Shown piece after piece: positions 7,248-13,447 of a stretch of DNA of 13,447 bases. The number at the start of each line of letters is the position of its first letter. Positions within the stretch are counted from its first letter, which is position 1. Position numbers and translations under genes: made by a program. A model generated the notes under the pieces. It did no database searches, was not told the DNA's origin, and worked only from the letters and a program-made list of their open reading frames with translations. The stretch comes from Pseudomonadota bacterium (GTDB lineage Bacteria; Desulfobacterota; Desulfobacteria; Desulfobacterales; Desulfobacteraceae), in NCBI GenBank assembly GCA_018812385.1, contig JAHJDU010000127.1, forward strand, positions 1 through 13,447. The letters run 5' to 3'.

Positions 7248-8189
7248 ATGAAAAAAATAGTAAAATATTTCATAGCACCACTTGTTATTATCATTTGTGC
7301 AATAGTTGGGACGTATTATTATTCTCCTGGTACGGTTATCAAACTATTAACTGGGTATGCGAAATGGAAAGGTGGCATTGATACACATTCAATTCAAGTC
7401 GATAAACATAAATGGCCATATCTTGAAGCTGGATCAAAAAATAATGAAACAATTGTTTTCCTCCATGGCTTTGGCAGCAGAAAAGAGTTTTGGATTGCCA
7501 TGATGGATCATTTCGGGAAAGCATATCATGTTGTTGCTCCTGACCTTCCAGGTTTTGCGGAAAATAAAATCGTTGATGGTGTCGAATATACAATTCTGGA
7601 TCAAGTTAAACGTTTAGATAAGTTCCTTTCAGATAATGATGTAAGTAAATTTCATTTAATCGGTTCTTCAATGGGTGGGTATATTTCTTTATATTATGCG
7701 ATTATGCATCAAGAAAAATTATTAAGTCTTGCTTTAATGAATTCAGCAGGGGTCATTTCTCCGAAGCAAAGCTATTATGAAAAATACTTGATTGAAACAA
7801 ACGAAAATCTTCTGATACCTGAAGATGTCGACGGTTTTAAAAAGTTCATTGACCTCGTCTACTATGTTCCCCCAAAAATGTCTGATAATTTTGCGGCATA
7901 TTTTGCCGAGGTTCGAAAAAAAAGATTGAAAGAAGAGAAGCTTTTGTTTCAAGGAATGTTGAAATCACTGGAGGTCCCTATTGAACCAATGCTTTCAGCG
8001 ATAAAAACAAAAACTCTTATAATGTGGGGAGATAAAGATCGGATACTTGATGTTTCATCAGTACAAATATTTGAAAAAAGAATAAAAAATCATCAAACCG
8101 TAATATTTAAGGACATTGGCCACATTCCAATCATGGAAGCACCGGAAAAAACAAATAAAGCATATAAAAAATTTTTAGACAGTCTGTGA
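7248..8189 (+). CDS. Membrane-anchored alpha/beta hydrolase (lipase/esterase-like)
   Basis: The 313-residue protein begins with one hydrophobic helix (about 4-24) that is either an uncleaved anchor or a signal peptide. An alpha/beta hydrolase fold follows. The oxyanion region is H73-G-F-G76, and APDLPGFAE lies at about 97-105. The nucleophile elbow is G139-S-S141-M-G143. The acid is D264 in WGDKDRILD and the catalytic histidine is H292 in DIGHIP, so the Ser-Asp-His triad is complete. The sequence style (SPGTVIKLL before the domain, then YLEAG) resembles lipolytic enzymes that hydrolyse lipid or ester substrates at the envelope; the substrate is not predictable. A good ribosome site, AAGGAG, lies nine bases before the ATG. 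The gene stands alone. An imperfect AT-only hairpin (8190-8214) follows the stop directly but lacks a T-tract. Confidence 0.9.
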   Translation: MKKIVKYFIAPLVIIICAIVGTYYYSPGTVIKLLTGYAKWKGGIDTHSIQVDKHKWPYLEAGSKNNETIVFLHGFGSRKEFWIAMMDHFGKAYHVVAPDLPGFAENKIVDGVEYTILDQVKRLDKFLSDNDVSKFHLIGSSMGGYISLYYAIMHQEKLLSLALMNSAGVISPKQSYYEKYLIETNENLLIPEDVDGFKKFIDLVYYVPPKMSDNFAAYFAEVRKKRLKEEKLLFQGMLKSLEVPIEPMLSAIKTKTLIMWGDKDRILDVSSVQIFEKRIKNHQTVIFKDIGHIPIMEAPEKTNKAYKKFLDSL

Positions 8190-8242
8190 GAAAATTTTTA
8201 TGCCGAAAAATTTCTGGAGATCTGAACAACAATCTGCCCAAG

Positions 8243-8330
8243 TCTCCAATTATATTGCCAGTTTTCCGCTTGATTGTGCTTGGCCCAATATAATTGAACA
8301 TTTTCTTTACACAAATTTGAAACATTGATA
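8243..8330 (+). promoter_or_regulatory. Upstream module, copy A (before the PD-(D/E)XK gene)
   Basis: This stretch contains TCTCCAATTATATTG (8243-8257), CTTTACACAAAT (8305-8316) and AAACATTGATA (8320-8330). The same ordered blocks recur upstream of two other genes in this window (11499-11602 and 12514-12611). In all three, the start of CTTTACA lies exactly 15 bases before the AAAyATTG block. TTTACA could be a -35 box, but no convincing -10 sits at the right distance. Confidence 0.4.
8247..8296. repeat. 11-bp perfect inverted repeat
   Basis: CAATTATATTG (8247-8257) and CAATATAATTG (8286-8296) are exact reverse complements separated by 28 bases. The second arm is preceded by GGCC and the first followed by CC, so the stem may extend with a bulge. 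It lies between the hydrolase and the nuclease-like gene and overlaps upstream module copy A. It may be a regulator site or an AT-rich cruciform. Confidence 0.5.
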
Positions 8331-8439
8331 CTTATTAGCAGATCAAATTTTTTAATCATTGCATGTCGGATAACAAACAAATTACATGATATCCAGATCT
8401 GTTCAACCACTTGTTAATCTATGAGAGATATTTATTAAT

Positions 8440-9093
8440 ATGAAGTTACAAGACATTGAAAATGATTACATTGATGCCTATAAGAGCCAATGGGCATGTT
8501 TAGAGAATGTTTTTGATATTTCCAAGAATAGTGTGTCTATAGACTTTGATTCAACGGATATTACCTTGTGCATCATTCAAAGGCTAAATGCTTATTATCA
8601 GACACAAAATAATATCAAAGGATTTCTTAATAAGCGGTATGCAGCTCCTGCGGCTGATTTTTTTGTAGAAAGTGTTTTATACTTTTTAAAATTAGCTTTA
8701 GAAGTATCCAAATCAAATCTTGAAGCTCACTCTGAACGACAAATTAAGCGCAAAAAAAACGCTATTCGCCCTGATATTTCAATTTGGAAAAATGATGAAG
8801 TTGTATCGATTATTGAGTGTAAAACTCAACTTGGATGGAGTCGTACAACATGGCAAAGAGATTTTGAAAAAAGAGAAGAAAAGCTCAAGAGTGATTTTCC
8901 TGAAGCAGAGGCCTATTTGTTAGTTATGACTGGATCTAACTGGGGCGGCTTTAGTGAAGAACACTTTTGCAGTGGTAAATATTATTGTCTGTTAAAAGAT
9001 AAGTGGCCAACTGAAATTGATATAAATTCCACTTTTGATGATATTTTTACACCAATAGAAAACTTATTTAAGTTAATTATAAAAAAAGGCTAA
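8440..9093 (+). CDS. Stand-alone PD-(D/E)XK nuclease-like protein
   Basis: I do not recognise a named family for this 217-residue protein, but its centre has the restriction-endonuclease-fold signature. P111-D112 (RPDISIWKNDEV) is followed by E126-C-K128 and Q130 (IIECKTQLGW), fitting PD...(D/E)xK with the common trailing Q. An acidic residue in the preceding helix (E77) could complete the metal site. The N-terminal half is helical with no DNA-binding motif that I can identify. The gene has no methyltransferase neighbour, so it is not an evident restriction-modification system; an orphan defence, repair or mobile-element nuclease is possible. The ribosome site is weak (GAGAG, twelve bases off). 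The stop codon TAA is the middle of GGCTAACAAT, which starts a GC-rich hairpin-like tail. Nuclease activity is inferred from the motif only. Confidence 0.75.
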   Translation: MKLQDIENDYIDAYKSQWACLENVFDISKNSVSIDFDSTDITLCIIQRLNAYYQTQNNIKGFLNKRYAAPAADFFVESVLYFLKLALEVSKSNLEAHSERQIKRKKNAIRPDISIWKNDEVVSIIECKTQLGWSRTTWQRDFEKREEKLKSDFPEAEAYLLVMTGSNWGGFSEEHFCSGKYYCLLKDKWPTEIDINSTFDDIFTPIENLFKLIIKKG

Positions 9094-9157
9094 CAATGCT
9101 CTTGCTGCGGATCGCAAAAAGCCGCGCCTGTAAAACCATAGTGTTTTCTTTTTTCAA

Positions 9158-9571
9158 TTAGTATCGTTTTATCTTACAATATCCTTCTTTAGGTCCTGCC
9201 CATACATCGTTTTGTATTAATCCTTTTTGAACTGCACTCTTGTACAATGGGAGATGTTTAAATTTATTTAAATCAGTAATTGTAGCTAAGAATTCTGTAG
9301 ATTTGTAGGCAGGAAGATTCCAAGATAATGTTTTAATCCAGTCTTGGTTATGAGGTAAAGCGTCTATATTCATGTCCTTCTTTTGGTCCTTTAGTTCAAA
9401 CAATATATTGTTTTCTTGGTCTGGATGCTTTTCTTTATGGATGAAGTCGCCCATGAGAATTTCGTCTGGAATACCTTTTGGGAATGCTCCACATGTACGA
9501 CTATCCCCATTTTTACGAACACAACGACCACATTGCCCAACAAAATCATCTATTATACTGAATTTAGTCAT
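9158..9571 (-). CDS. Hypothetical Cys/His protein
   Basis: The 137-residue protein has an N-terminal cluster C14-x2-C17...C27 followed by AFPKGIP and H45/H49. I have seen this pattern (CxxC...CxAFPxGIP...H) in small uncharacterised bacterial and phage proteins; a structural zinc site is likely. Beyond residue 60 there is no recognisable motif. A strong ribosome site, AGAGGTGA, lies nine bases before the start, supporting this ATG. A plausible promoter lies 55 bases upstream. It faces its neighbours tail to tail on the left. Function is unknown; defence-island or prophage cargo is possible but not shown. Confidence 0.75.
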   Translation of the reverse strand: MTKFSIIDDFVGQCGRCVRKNGDSRTCGAFPKGIPDEILMGDFIHKEKHPDQENNILFELKDQKKDMNIDALPHNQDWIKTLSWNLPAYKSTEFLATITDLNKFKHLPLYKSAVQKGLIQNDVWAGPKEGYCKIKRY

Positions 9572-9625
9572 TGAATAACATCACCTCTAAATACTTGGGT
9601 ATGGCGTTATAAAATTTGCATCTAA

Positions 9626-9654
9626 ACAATAGATAAGGACTTGCTTTTTGACAA
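9626..9654 (-). promoter_or_regulatory. Predicted sigma70-type promoter of the Cys/His protein gene
   Basis: On the minus strand TTGTCA (9649-9654) and TATTGT (9626-9631) are spaced by exactly 17 bases. The -10 lies 55 bases before the start codon. The boxes match five of six and four of six consensus positions. This is a pattern-based call. Confidence 0.4.
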
Positions 9655-10288
9655 GAGAAATATAAAAAATTTTATAGAGCTGAAATATGCACCCATCCGG
9701 GAACGGACACAACATTTTCAATACCTTTAAGCAATTGCAGAATACCAAGAGCATTCTTCTGATTTATAATTAAAACCTGCTGCATCTTGTGGTTGGAAAG
9801 AATAATATTCTGACACCTGGCATTCAATTATATGAACCAGAACCAGCATCAAAAGCCTTTCTTCCGCTATAAATTTTATAATATAAAAAATTGACAGCAG
9901 ACTTCTGGTTATAATCAAGACTTTTCAAGTATCAAAAAACACCTCAGGCTATCCCTGTAAACCTGATGGGTTGAAATCGGGGGCAGCGACACGAAATACT
10001 TTTATTGATTTCGTTTTCAGTGAAAGAGTCTGGAAAAAAATATCCAATTCAACGACCGGGTGGTGGATGAAAAAGGTGGAAGGGGTTGAATTATCGGGCC
10101 TTGCCATGGTAACTTTTACTCCTTGGCGAAGCGTGGAAGATTTAAGCTGGCTGAAACCATTAAGAACTGAACGCCAGAATTACTTTTGGTGTTTTTTTAA
10201 AAGGCGACAGACAAATACATAAACCATGCCATAGACCGGGTTGAGAATAGTATAGATCACTTAATCATTTAAGCAAAATCGAAATGAC
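9655..10288. other. Long stretch without an intact gene; scattered coding-like fragments
   Basis: No convincing gene is present. Short protein-like pieces appear in shifted frames. On the minus strand a frame with an internal ATG reads MQQVLIINQKNALGILQLLK and continues to a stop in the 9690s. On the plus strand, pieces around 10040-10280 include FYSLAKRGRFKLAETIKN and a final ATDKYINHAIDRVENSIDHL, broken by stops. An 83-codon open frame from 9971 is not convincing: it has no ribosome site and unlikely composition. The best reading is decayed genes of unknown identity. Confidence 0.35.
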
Positions 10289-11221
10289 ATGAAAAATCAA
10301 AACACAAGAACCATCAATACACTTTTAGACAGCCGAGATCCTGTTTTAATCTGGGAAAAGGAACAAAAGCACCCGATCAAACAAGGTATGGTGCTGGACA
10401 TGTATGCATGCAATAATCCGGCATGCCGGTTCCTCCACGCCAATGCATTTGCTGTGGATGAGCGATTTGAAAACCTGACCTTCGAGCCTGACGGCAGCCT
10501 GAGTTTTGATATAAAAAAAGGAAGCGATGTCGCCACGCCTCTTCCGGACCAAAAGATAACGGTTTCTATTGATATCGATTCCTATGAAGTCATACTGAGT
10601 GAATCCTCAGGAACCTCAGTCGTTGATCTGTTGGAATGGCTTTCTTTTGAGGTAAAAAACAATCTTTGTGAACATATCCAAAGCCGATGGCATATGGACA
10701 AGCCGAAAGACAAAGATCAGTGGAAAAATAAAGATTGGAGTTGGTGGGAAACGGACATGATGGTCGGATGGGATGAAATATATCCCCATGACCCCAATTT
10801 ACTGCTTCATACGCCTGATAAAAAATATTGGGTGATTGACGCTTACTGTGTCAACCCCCAGTGTAATTGCAAAAATATGGGACTTTCATTCCTGGATGCA
10901 ACTGAGAATAAAACCCTGGATGTCGGCGGAATGTTAGTTGACCTTAATAATTTTGTGCCGGATCAAATTATTCCACGAAGTAAATCCGCAGCGGAACTGA
11001 CTGAGATGTGGAAGACGTTTTTAGCCCAGCCGGGAATAAAAAAAGAGCTGGGCCGGCGGCAAAAAAAAATGCAGAAAATCGGAAAGGAACTTGTAAAATT
11101 GAAAACCATAACAGGGTCCAAGAAGGTTCCACCCGCTTCAAAATCGGGAGCAGTAAAGGTCGGCAGGAATGATCCCTGCCCGTGCGGGTCAGGGAAAAAA
11201 TTCAAGAAGTGTTGTTATTGA
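10289..11221 (+). CDS. SEC-C motif protein with two further Cys clusters
   Basis: The 310-residue protein ends in a textbook SEC-C motif, VGRNDPCPCGSGKKFKKCCY (C297, C299, C308, C309). This zinc-binding module also occurs at the C-terminus of SecA and of many unrelated proteins. Two internal segments look like copies of each other: DMYACNNPACRFLHANAF (C41, C46) and DAYCVNPQCNCKNMGLSFL (C187, C192, C194). Each sits in a similar strand-rich context, suggesting a duplicated metal-binding domain. A basic helical linker (about 240-275) leads to the SEC-C end. No enzyme motif was seen. The start is uncertain: no clear ribosome site precedes this ATG, and Met34 is the next candidate. It stands alone, preceded by decayed sequence and followed by about 400 non-coding bases. 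Confidence 0.85.
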   Translation: MKNQNTRTINTLLDSRDPVLIWEKEQKHPIKQGMVLDMYACNNPACRFLHANAFAVDERFENLTFEPDGSLSFDIKKGSDVATPLPDQKITVSIDIDSYEVILSESSGTSVVDLLEWLSFEVKNNLCEHIQSRWHMDKPKDKDQWKNKDWSWWETDMMVGWDEIYPHDPNLLLHTPDKKYWVIDAYCVNPQCNCKNMGLSFLDATENKTLDVGGMLVDLNNFVPDQIIPRSKSAAELTEMWKTFLAQPGIKKELGRRQKKMQKIGKELVKLKTITGSKKVPPASKSGAVKVGRNDPCPCGSGKKFKKCCY

Positions 11222-11630
11222 CGGTTGTCTACATTTCTCAGAGTCCCCGAAAAACGGCCAAAAGAAAGACAGCGAACCGAAATCAGATCAAACCAAAATG
11301 ATTGAAGAGGGGACTACTTGCAAAACAGGGTCAGATTTTTAGCAGAATGAGCACCCAAAATTATCCCTGTAATTTATCTCCCCCAATACCGGAATTAAAA
11401 CATTTAGACTATTCCGTGTAATTATCACAACAATAAATTAGAAAATCATTTTTATTTGGGTATCAAGTTTGCTCAAATTCAATTTCCTGGGAACTCAATC
11501 TCCAATAAAATTGAAAAATTATATTCAATTTTTTTTAATCAGACATTTTTCCCATAAAGTATAATTTTTGATATGACTTTACACAAATAAGAAATATTGT
11601 TAAAAAGGCCACATCAAATGAAGGAAAAAA
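11222..11630. other. Intergenic stretch before the GIY-YIG gene
   Basis: No gene is seen. The left part (11222-11400) is featureless apart from short open frames. The right part contains the second copy of the shared upstream module. It also contains an AT-only hairpin, AAAATTGAA...TTCAATTTT (11507-11532), that runs into more Ts. This could be a weak terminator or simply AT-rich self-complementarity. Confidence 0.5.
11499..11602 (+). promoter_or_regulatory. Upstream module, copy B (before the GIY-YIG gene)
   Basis: It contains TCTCCAATAAAATTGA (11499-11514, identical to copy C), CTTTACACAAAT (11577-11588, identical to copy A) and AAATATTGTTA (11592-11602). It ends about 28 bases before the GTG start of the GIY-YIG gene, a natural promoter or leader position. 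With TTTACA as -35, a 17-base spacer places TAAAAA at -10 (four of six matches). Confidence 0.4.
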
Positions 11631-11993
11631 GTGGACAAAAAAACTAAGAAAAGAGAATTTAAAGATGCTCTTCAGCCTATGGGTGTCTATCAAATAAAAA
11701 ACAAATTGAACGGTAAGGTTCTAATAGGATCAAGCAATAATTTATCAGCAATACTTAATCGTTTCAAAGCAGAGCTGAAGATGGGAAGCTGCCGCAATAA
11801 AACCTTACAAAACGAATGGAAACAATTTGGTCCTGAAGTATTTGAGTTCAAGGAGCTTGAAGTTCTTGAACCATTGAATAATCCAAGTTATGATCCCACT
11901 GAAGATCTTCATTTTCTTGAAGAAATTTGGACAAAGAAACTAAGTCCATATGGAGACAAAGGGTATAACAAACCGTTAAAAACTGTTATATAA
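11631..11993 (+). CDS. Small GIY-YIG-domain protein
   Basis: This 120-residue protein is almost entirely one GIY-YIG domain. G18-V19-Y20 (PMGVYQIKN) is the first motif and L31-I32-G33 (KVLIGSSNNL) stands for YIG. R44 (NRFKAEL) is the usual catalytic Arg, and WKQFGPEVFEFKELEVLE carries the later conserved Glu region. It belongs to the short free-standing type with the start (K)xMGVYQIxNKxNGK and the C-terminal EDLxxLEExW pattern. GIY-YIG domains cut DNA in homing, repair and restriction enzymes; the role of this short class is unknown. The start is GTG with AAGGA five bases before it; the ATG at 11618 is out of frame. The alphaCTD-like gene follows after 33 bases, probably in the same transcript. 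Confidence 0.85.
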   Translation: MDKKTKKREFKDALQPMGVYQIKNKLNGKVLIGSSNNLSAILNRFKAELKMGSCRNKTLQNEWKQFGPEVFEFKELEVLEPLNNPSYDPTEDLHFLEEIWTKKLSPYGDKGYNKPLKTVI

Positions 11994-12026
11994 TTGAAAA
12001 ATGTAGGGTATCGAAAAGAGATTTGA

Positions 12027-12443
12027 ATGGAATCAATCAAAAAACAGATAGATGCCTTCCTGGATTCAGCTGCCGGACAGGATCAAGAGAAATTAAAAGA
12101 ATTACTGGCAGTTCTGGTTGACTCAGCTGTAAAAACCGAAAAAATGATTGACCGGTTAGGATTAACCGATTTACCAGCATTTGAAGCAAAGAAAGCTTTT
12201 ATAAATTCCAAACTATCAGACCATAAGCAATCTTTAAAAGATTCTTATGGGTCTATCAGGCTTTTCAACTCTCTGACAAAGCAGAACCCAGATATTACAG
12301 TCATGGAACTTGTCGAACAAACCGAAGGGCAACTTCTTACAAAAAGAGATTTTGGTAGAAAAGCTTTAAACAAATTCAAAGCTTGGGTCGAGAAACATGG
12401 TTTTAAAATCGGCAAAGATATTCATCCTGCTTACAAAGAATAA
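12027..12443 (+). CDS. Free-standing protein with RNA polymerase alphaCTD-like domain
   Basis: In this 138-residue protein, residues 76-130 align well with the C-terminal domain of RNA polymerase alpha (RpoA). SIRLFNSL matches TVRSANCL, MELVEQTEGQLL matches GDLVQRTEVELL, and KRDFGRKALNKFKAW matches the NLGKKSLTEIKDV helix-hairpin-helix. Relative to E. coli alpha, R265 (R78), N268 (N81), G296 (G110) and K298 (K112) are kept. C269 is Ser, S299 is Ala and E302 is Lys. Several minor-groove DNA contacts could therefore survive. The first 73 residues are helical, charged and not recognised; the alpha N-terminal dimerisation domain is absent. The ribosome site AAGAG lies six bases before the ATG. 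It follows the GIY-YIG gene closely. A DNA-binding or polymerase-mimicking regulatory role is inferred only. Confidence 0.8.
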   Translation: MESIKKQIDAFLDSAAGQDQEKLKELLAVLVDSAVKTEKMIDRLGLTDLPAFEAKKAFINSKLSDHKQSLKDSYGSIRLFNSLTKQNPDITVMELVEQTEGQLLTKRDFGRKALNKFKAWVEKHGFKIGKDIHPAYKE

Positions 12444-12513
12444 TCCGGCTCAGGAATAAATTTCCAGAATAAAATTAATGCAAGTTATGGCTGAGTTCCT
12501 GCATTCAAGACTT

Positions 12514-12611
12514 TCTCCAATAAAATTGATTTTGACAGGCATTTTCTGATTCAATTATATTTTCACTAAACTTATTTTTTAATACCTTTACAAATATTAA
12601 AAACATTGATA
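12514..12611 (+). promoter_or_regulatory. Upstream module, copy C (before the lipoprotein gene)
   Basis: It contains TCTCCAATAAAATTGA (12514-12529, identical to copy B), CTTTACAAAT (12586-12595) and AAACATTGATA (12601-12611, identical to copy A), in the same order and at similar distances. It ends about 73 bases before the lipoprotein start codon. Confidence 0.4.
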
Positions 12612-12684
12612 TCGAATTTTTGAACCAGATTTTTTTTATTTAATAAATTGTCAAAAATAATAAGTCCAAAGAGAGGTCGTATAA

Positions 12685-13447
12685 ATGAATTATAGACTCA
12701 TTAATAGACTCATTGTGGGATTAATTTGTATCTTATTCCTTTCTGGTTGCGTCACTACAGTTGGTGAAAAAAAGATAAAAATTCCATTTTTAATGACAGA
12801 TACTGAAAAGGTAATAGAAAAACAACGAACAGATATTAAAAACAGTACTACAGGATATTGGGAATCATATATTGAGCTACAGAATTTTATTTTAGGTAAT
12901 AAAAAAGCTGATAAGGAAAGAATAATTATTTTTGTTGATTCCATAGAAGGTTTTCGTGAGAAAGCTCTTTTTGAAATTAGCGAAAAAATTGACCAAATAA
13001 AAACAACAGGAGAAATCAAGGCGATAAAAAATGATGTAGAAAATGGTAAAAACATAAAAATGTTTTCGGATGTTAGCTTAAACAATTTAATAGAGCAATT
13101 AAACGATATAATAGAGAAAAAAAATAGAAGTGGGGAAATACCTTTTACCCTCATGGATGAATATTCAAAAATGTCACCTTTAATTACGCCAGAACACCAA
13201 AGGATTATTTTCCATAGGTCCATTTCGCAGTTGGAAAACAAACCAGTAATAAATAGATACGAGACCATAAAGCGACTCAATGCAATTATTAAACATCTTT
13301 CAAGAAAATATTGTTCAGATAGCGACAAATTGTTCTTTAAAAACAAGGTGAAAGAAATTCACCTTGAACCACAATTTGTCCTCAAAACATCATTATCAAA
13401 AATCATGCCAAAATATGTTGATGAAGTTAAAAAAAACGTTAAGGTTA
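12685..13447 (+). CDS. Hypothetical lipoprotein (C-terminus outside window)
   Basis: I translated this directly. It is open from an ATG at 12685 to the window edge (254 codons), so it is partial. The N-terminus MNYRLINRLIVGLICILFLS followed by GC is a lipoprotein signal peptide: two arginines, a hydrophobic core and the lipobox L19-S-G-C22. Cleavage before Cys22 and lipid attachment to the envelope are expected. The mature part is Lys/Glu/Ile-rich and strongly helical, with no motif that I recognise. A good ribosome site, GAGAGG, lies eight bases upstream. The long open frame on the opposite strand (12690-13346) is a shadow of this gene. It is preceded by upstream module copy C, which it shares with the nuclease-like and GIY-YIG genes. 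Function is unknown. Confidence 0.85.
   Translation, partial: MNYRLINRLIVGLICILFLSGCVTTVGEKKIKIPFLMTDTEKVIEKQRTDIKNSTTGYWESYIELQNFILGNKKADKERIIIFVDSIEGFREKALFEISEKIDQIKTTGEIKAIKNDVENGKNIKMFSDVSLNNLIEQLNDIIEKKNRSGEIPFTLMDEYSKMSPLITPEHQRIIFHRSISQLENKPVINRYETIKRLNAIIKHLSRKYCSDSDKLFFKNKVKEIHLEPQFVLKTSLSKIMPKYVDEVKKNVKV

Noticed and set aside
8190..8214. Hairpin after the hydrolase stop as a terminator
   Set aside because: The stem is AT-rich with a bulge and no T-tract follows, so it is too weak to list as a terminator.
9971..10222. 83-codon plus-strand open frame
   Set aside because: It has no ribosome site, unlikely composition and no recognisable motif, and other frames of the same DNA look more protein-like. 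It was treated as decayed sequence.
11507..11532. AT-only hairpin followed by Ts as a terminator
   Set aside because: The stem has almost no G-C pairs and lies about 290 bases after the SEC-C gene and inside upstream module copy B, so a terminator call is not supported.
12690..13346. Minus-strand 218-codon open frame
   Set aside because: It is antisense to the lipoprotein gene, which has a ribosome site and a proper lipobox signal peptide. The minus frame is a Phe/Ile/Ser-rich shadow.

Overview
The window looks like a chromosomal segment of an anaerobic deltaproteobacterium, most likely in or near Desulfobacterales. That placement is inference. It rests on the gene order of the MoxR/VWA operon, the style of the TetR regulator, the AT-leaning composition and the RNase H-like relic; no rRNA or other marker gene is present. 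No tRNA, rRNA or CRISPR array was seen.

Left block (1-5989, minus strand): a conserved Bat-type operon read leftwards. In transcription order it encodes a MoxR AAA+ ATPase, a DUF58 protein, a DUF4381-like one-span membrane protein, a BatA-like VWA membrane protein, and a BatB/BatC-type fusion (VWA plus TPR plus a very long charged tail) that runs off the left edge. The last four genes are nearly or fully touching (TAGATG, TAATG and TAAATG junctions), so they are co-transcribed. A good sigma70-like promoter and a tandem 14-bp repeat lie in the moxR leader. A TetR-family regulator lies directly upstream on the same strand.

Middle (5990-8189): a gene graveyard with a decayed RNase H-like (YprB-type) fragment and a second unidentified coding relic. 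Next comes a roughly 290-bp element with two same-orientation hairpins that looks like an IS200/IS605-type end pair without a transposase. A membrane-anchored alpha/beta hydrolase with an intact catalytic triad follows.

Right block (8190-13447): an AT-rich accessory region of small, separately spaced genes. These are a stand-alone PD-(D/E)XK nuclease-like protein, a Cys/His protein on the minus strand, a SEC-C protein with two further Cys clusters, a GIY-YIG protein, a small protein whose C-terminal half closely resembles the RNA polymerase alpha C-terminal domain (alphaCTD), and a lipoprotein cut by the right edge. Three of these genes or gene pairs (PD-(D/E)XK, GIY-YIG/alphaCTD-like, lipoprotein) are preceded by similar leader sequences with fixed internal spacing. 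This suggests a shared promoter/regulatory module or a common insertion unit.

The most unusual items are the free-standing alphaCTD-like protein paired with a GIY-YIG protein, and the three-copy upstream module.
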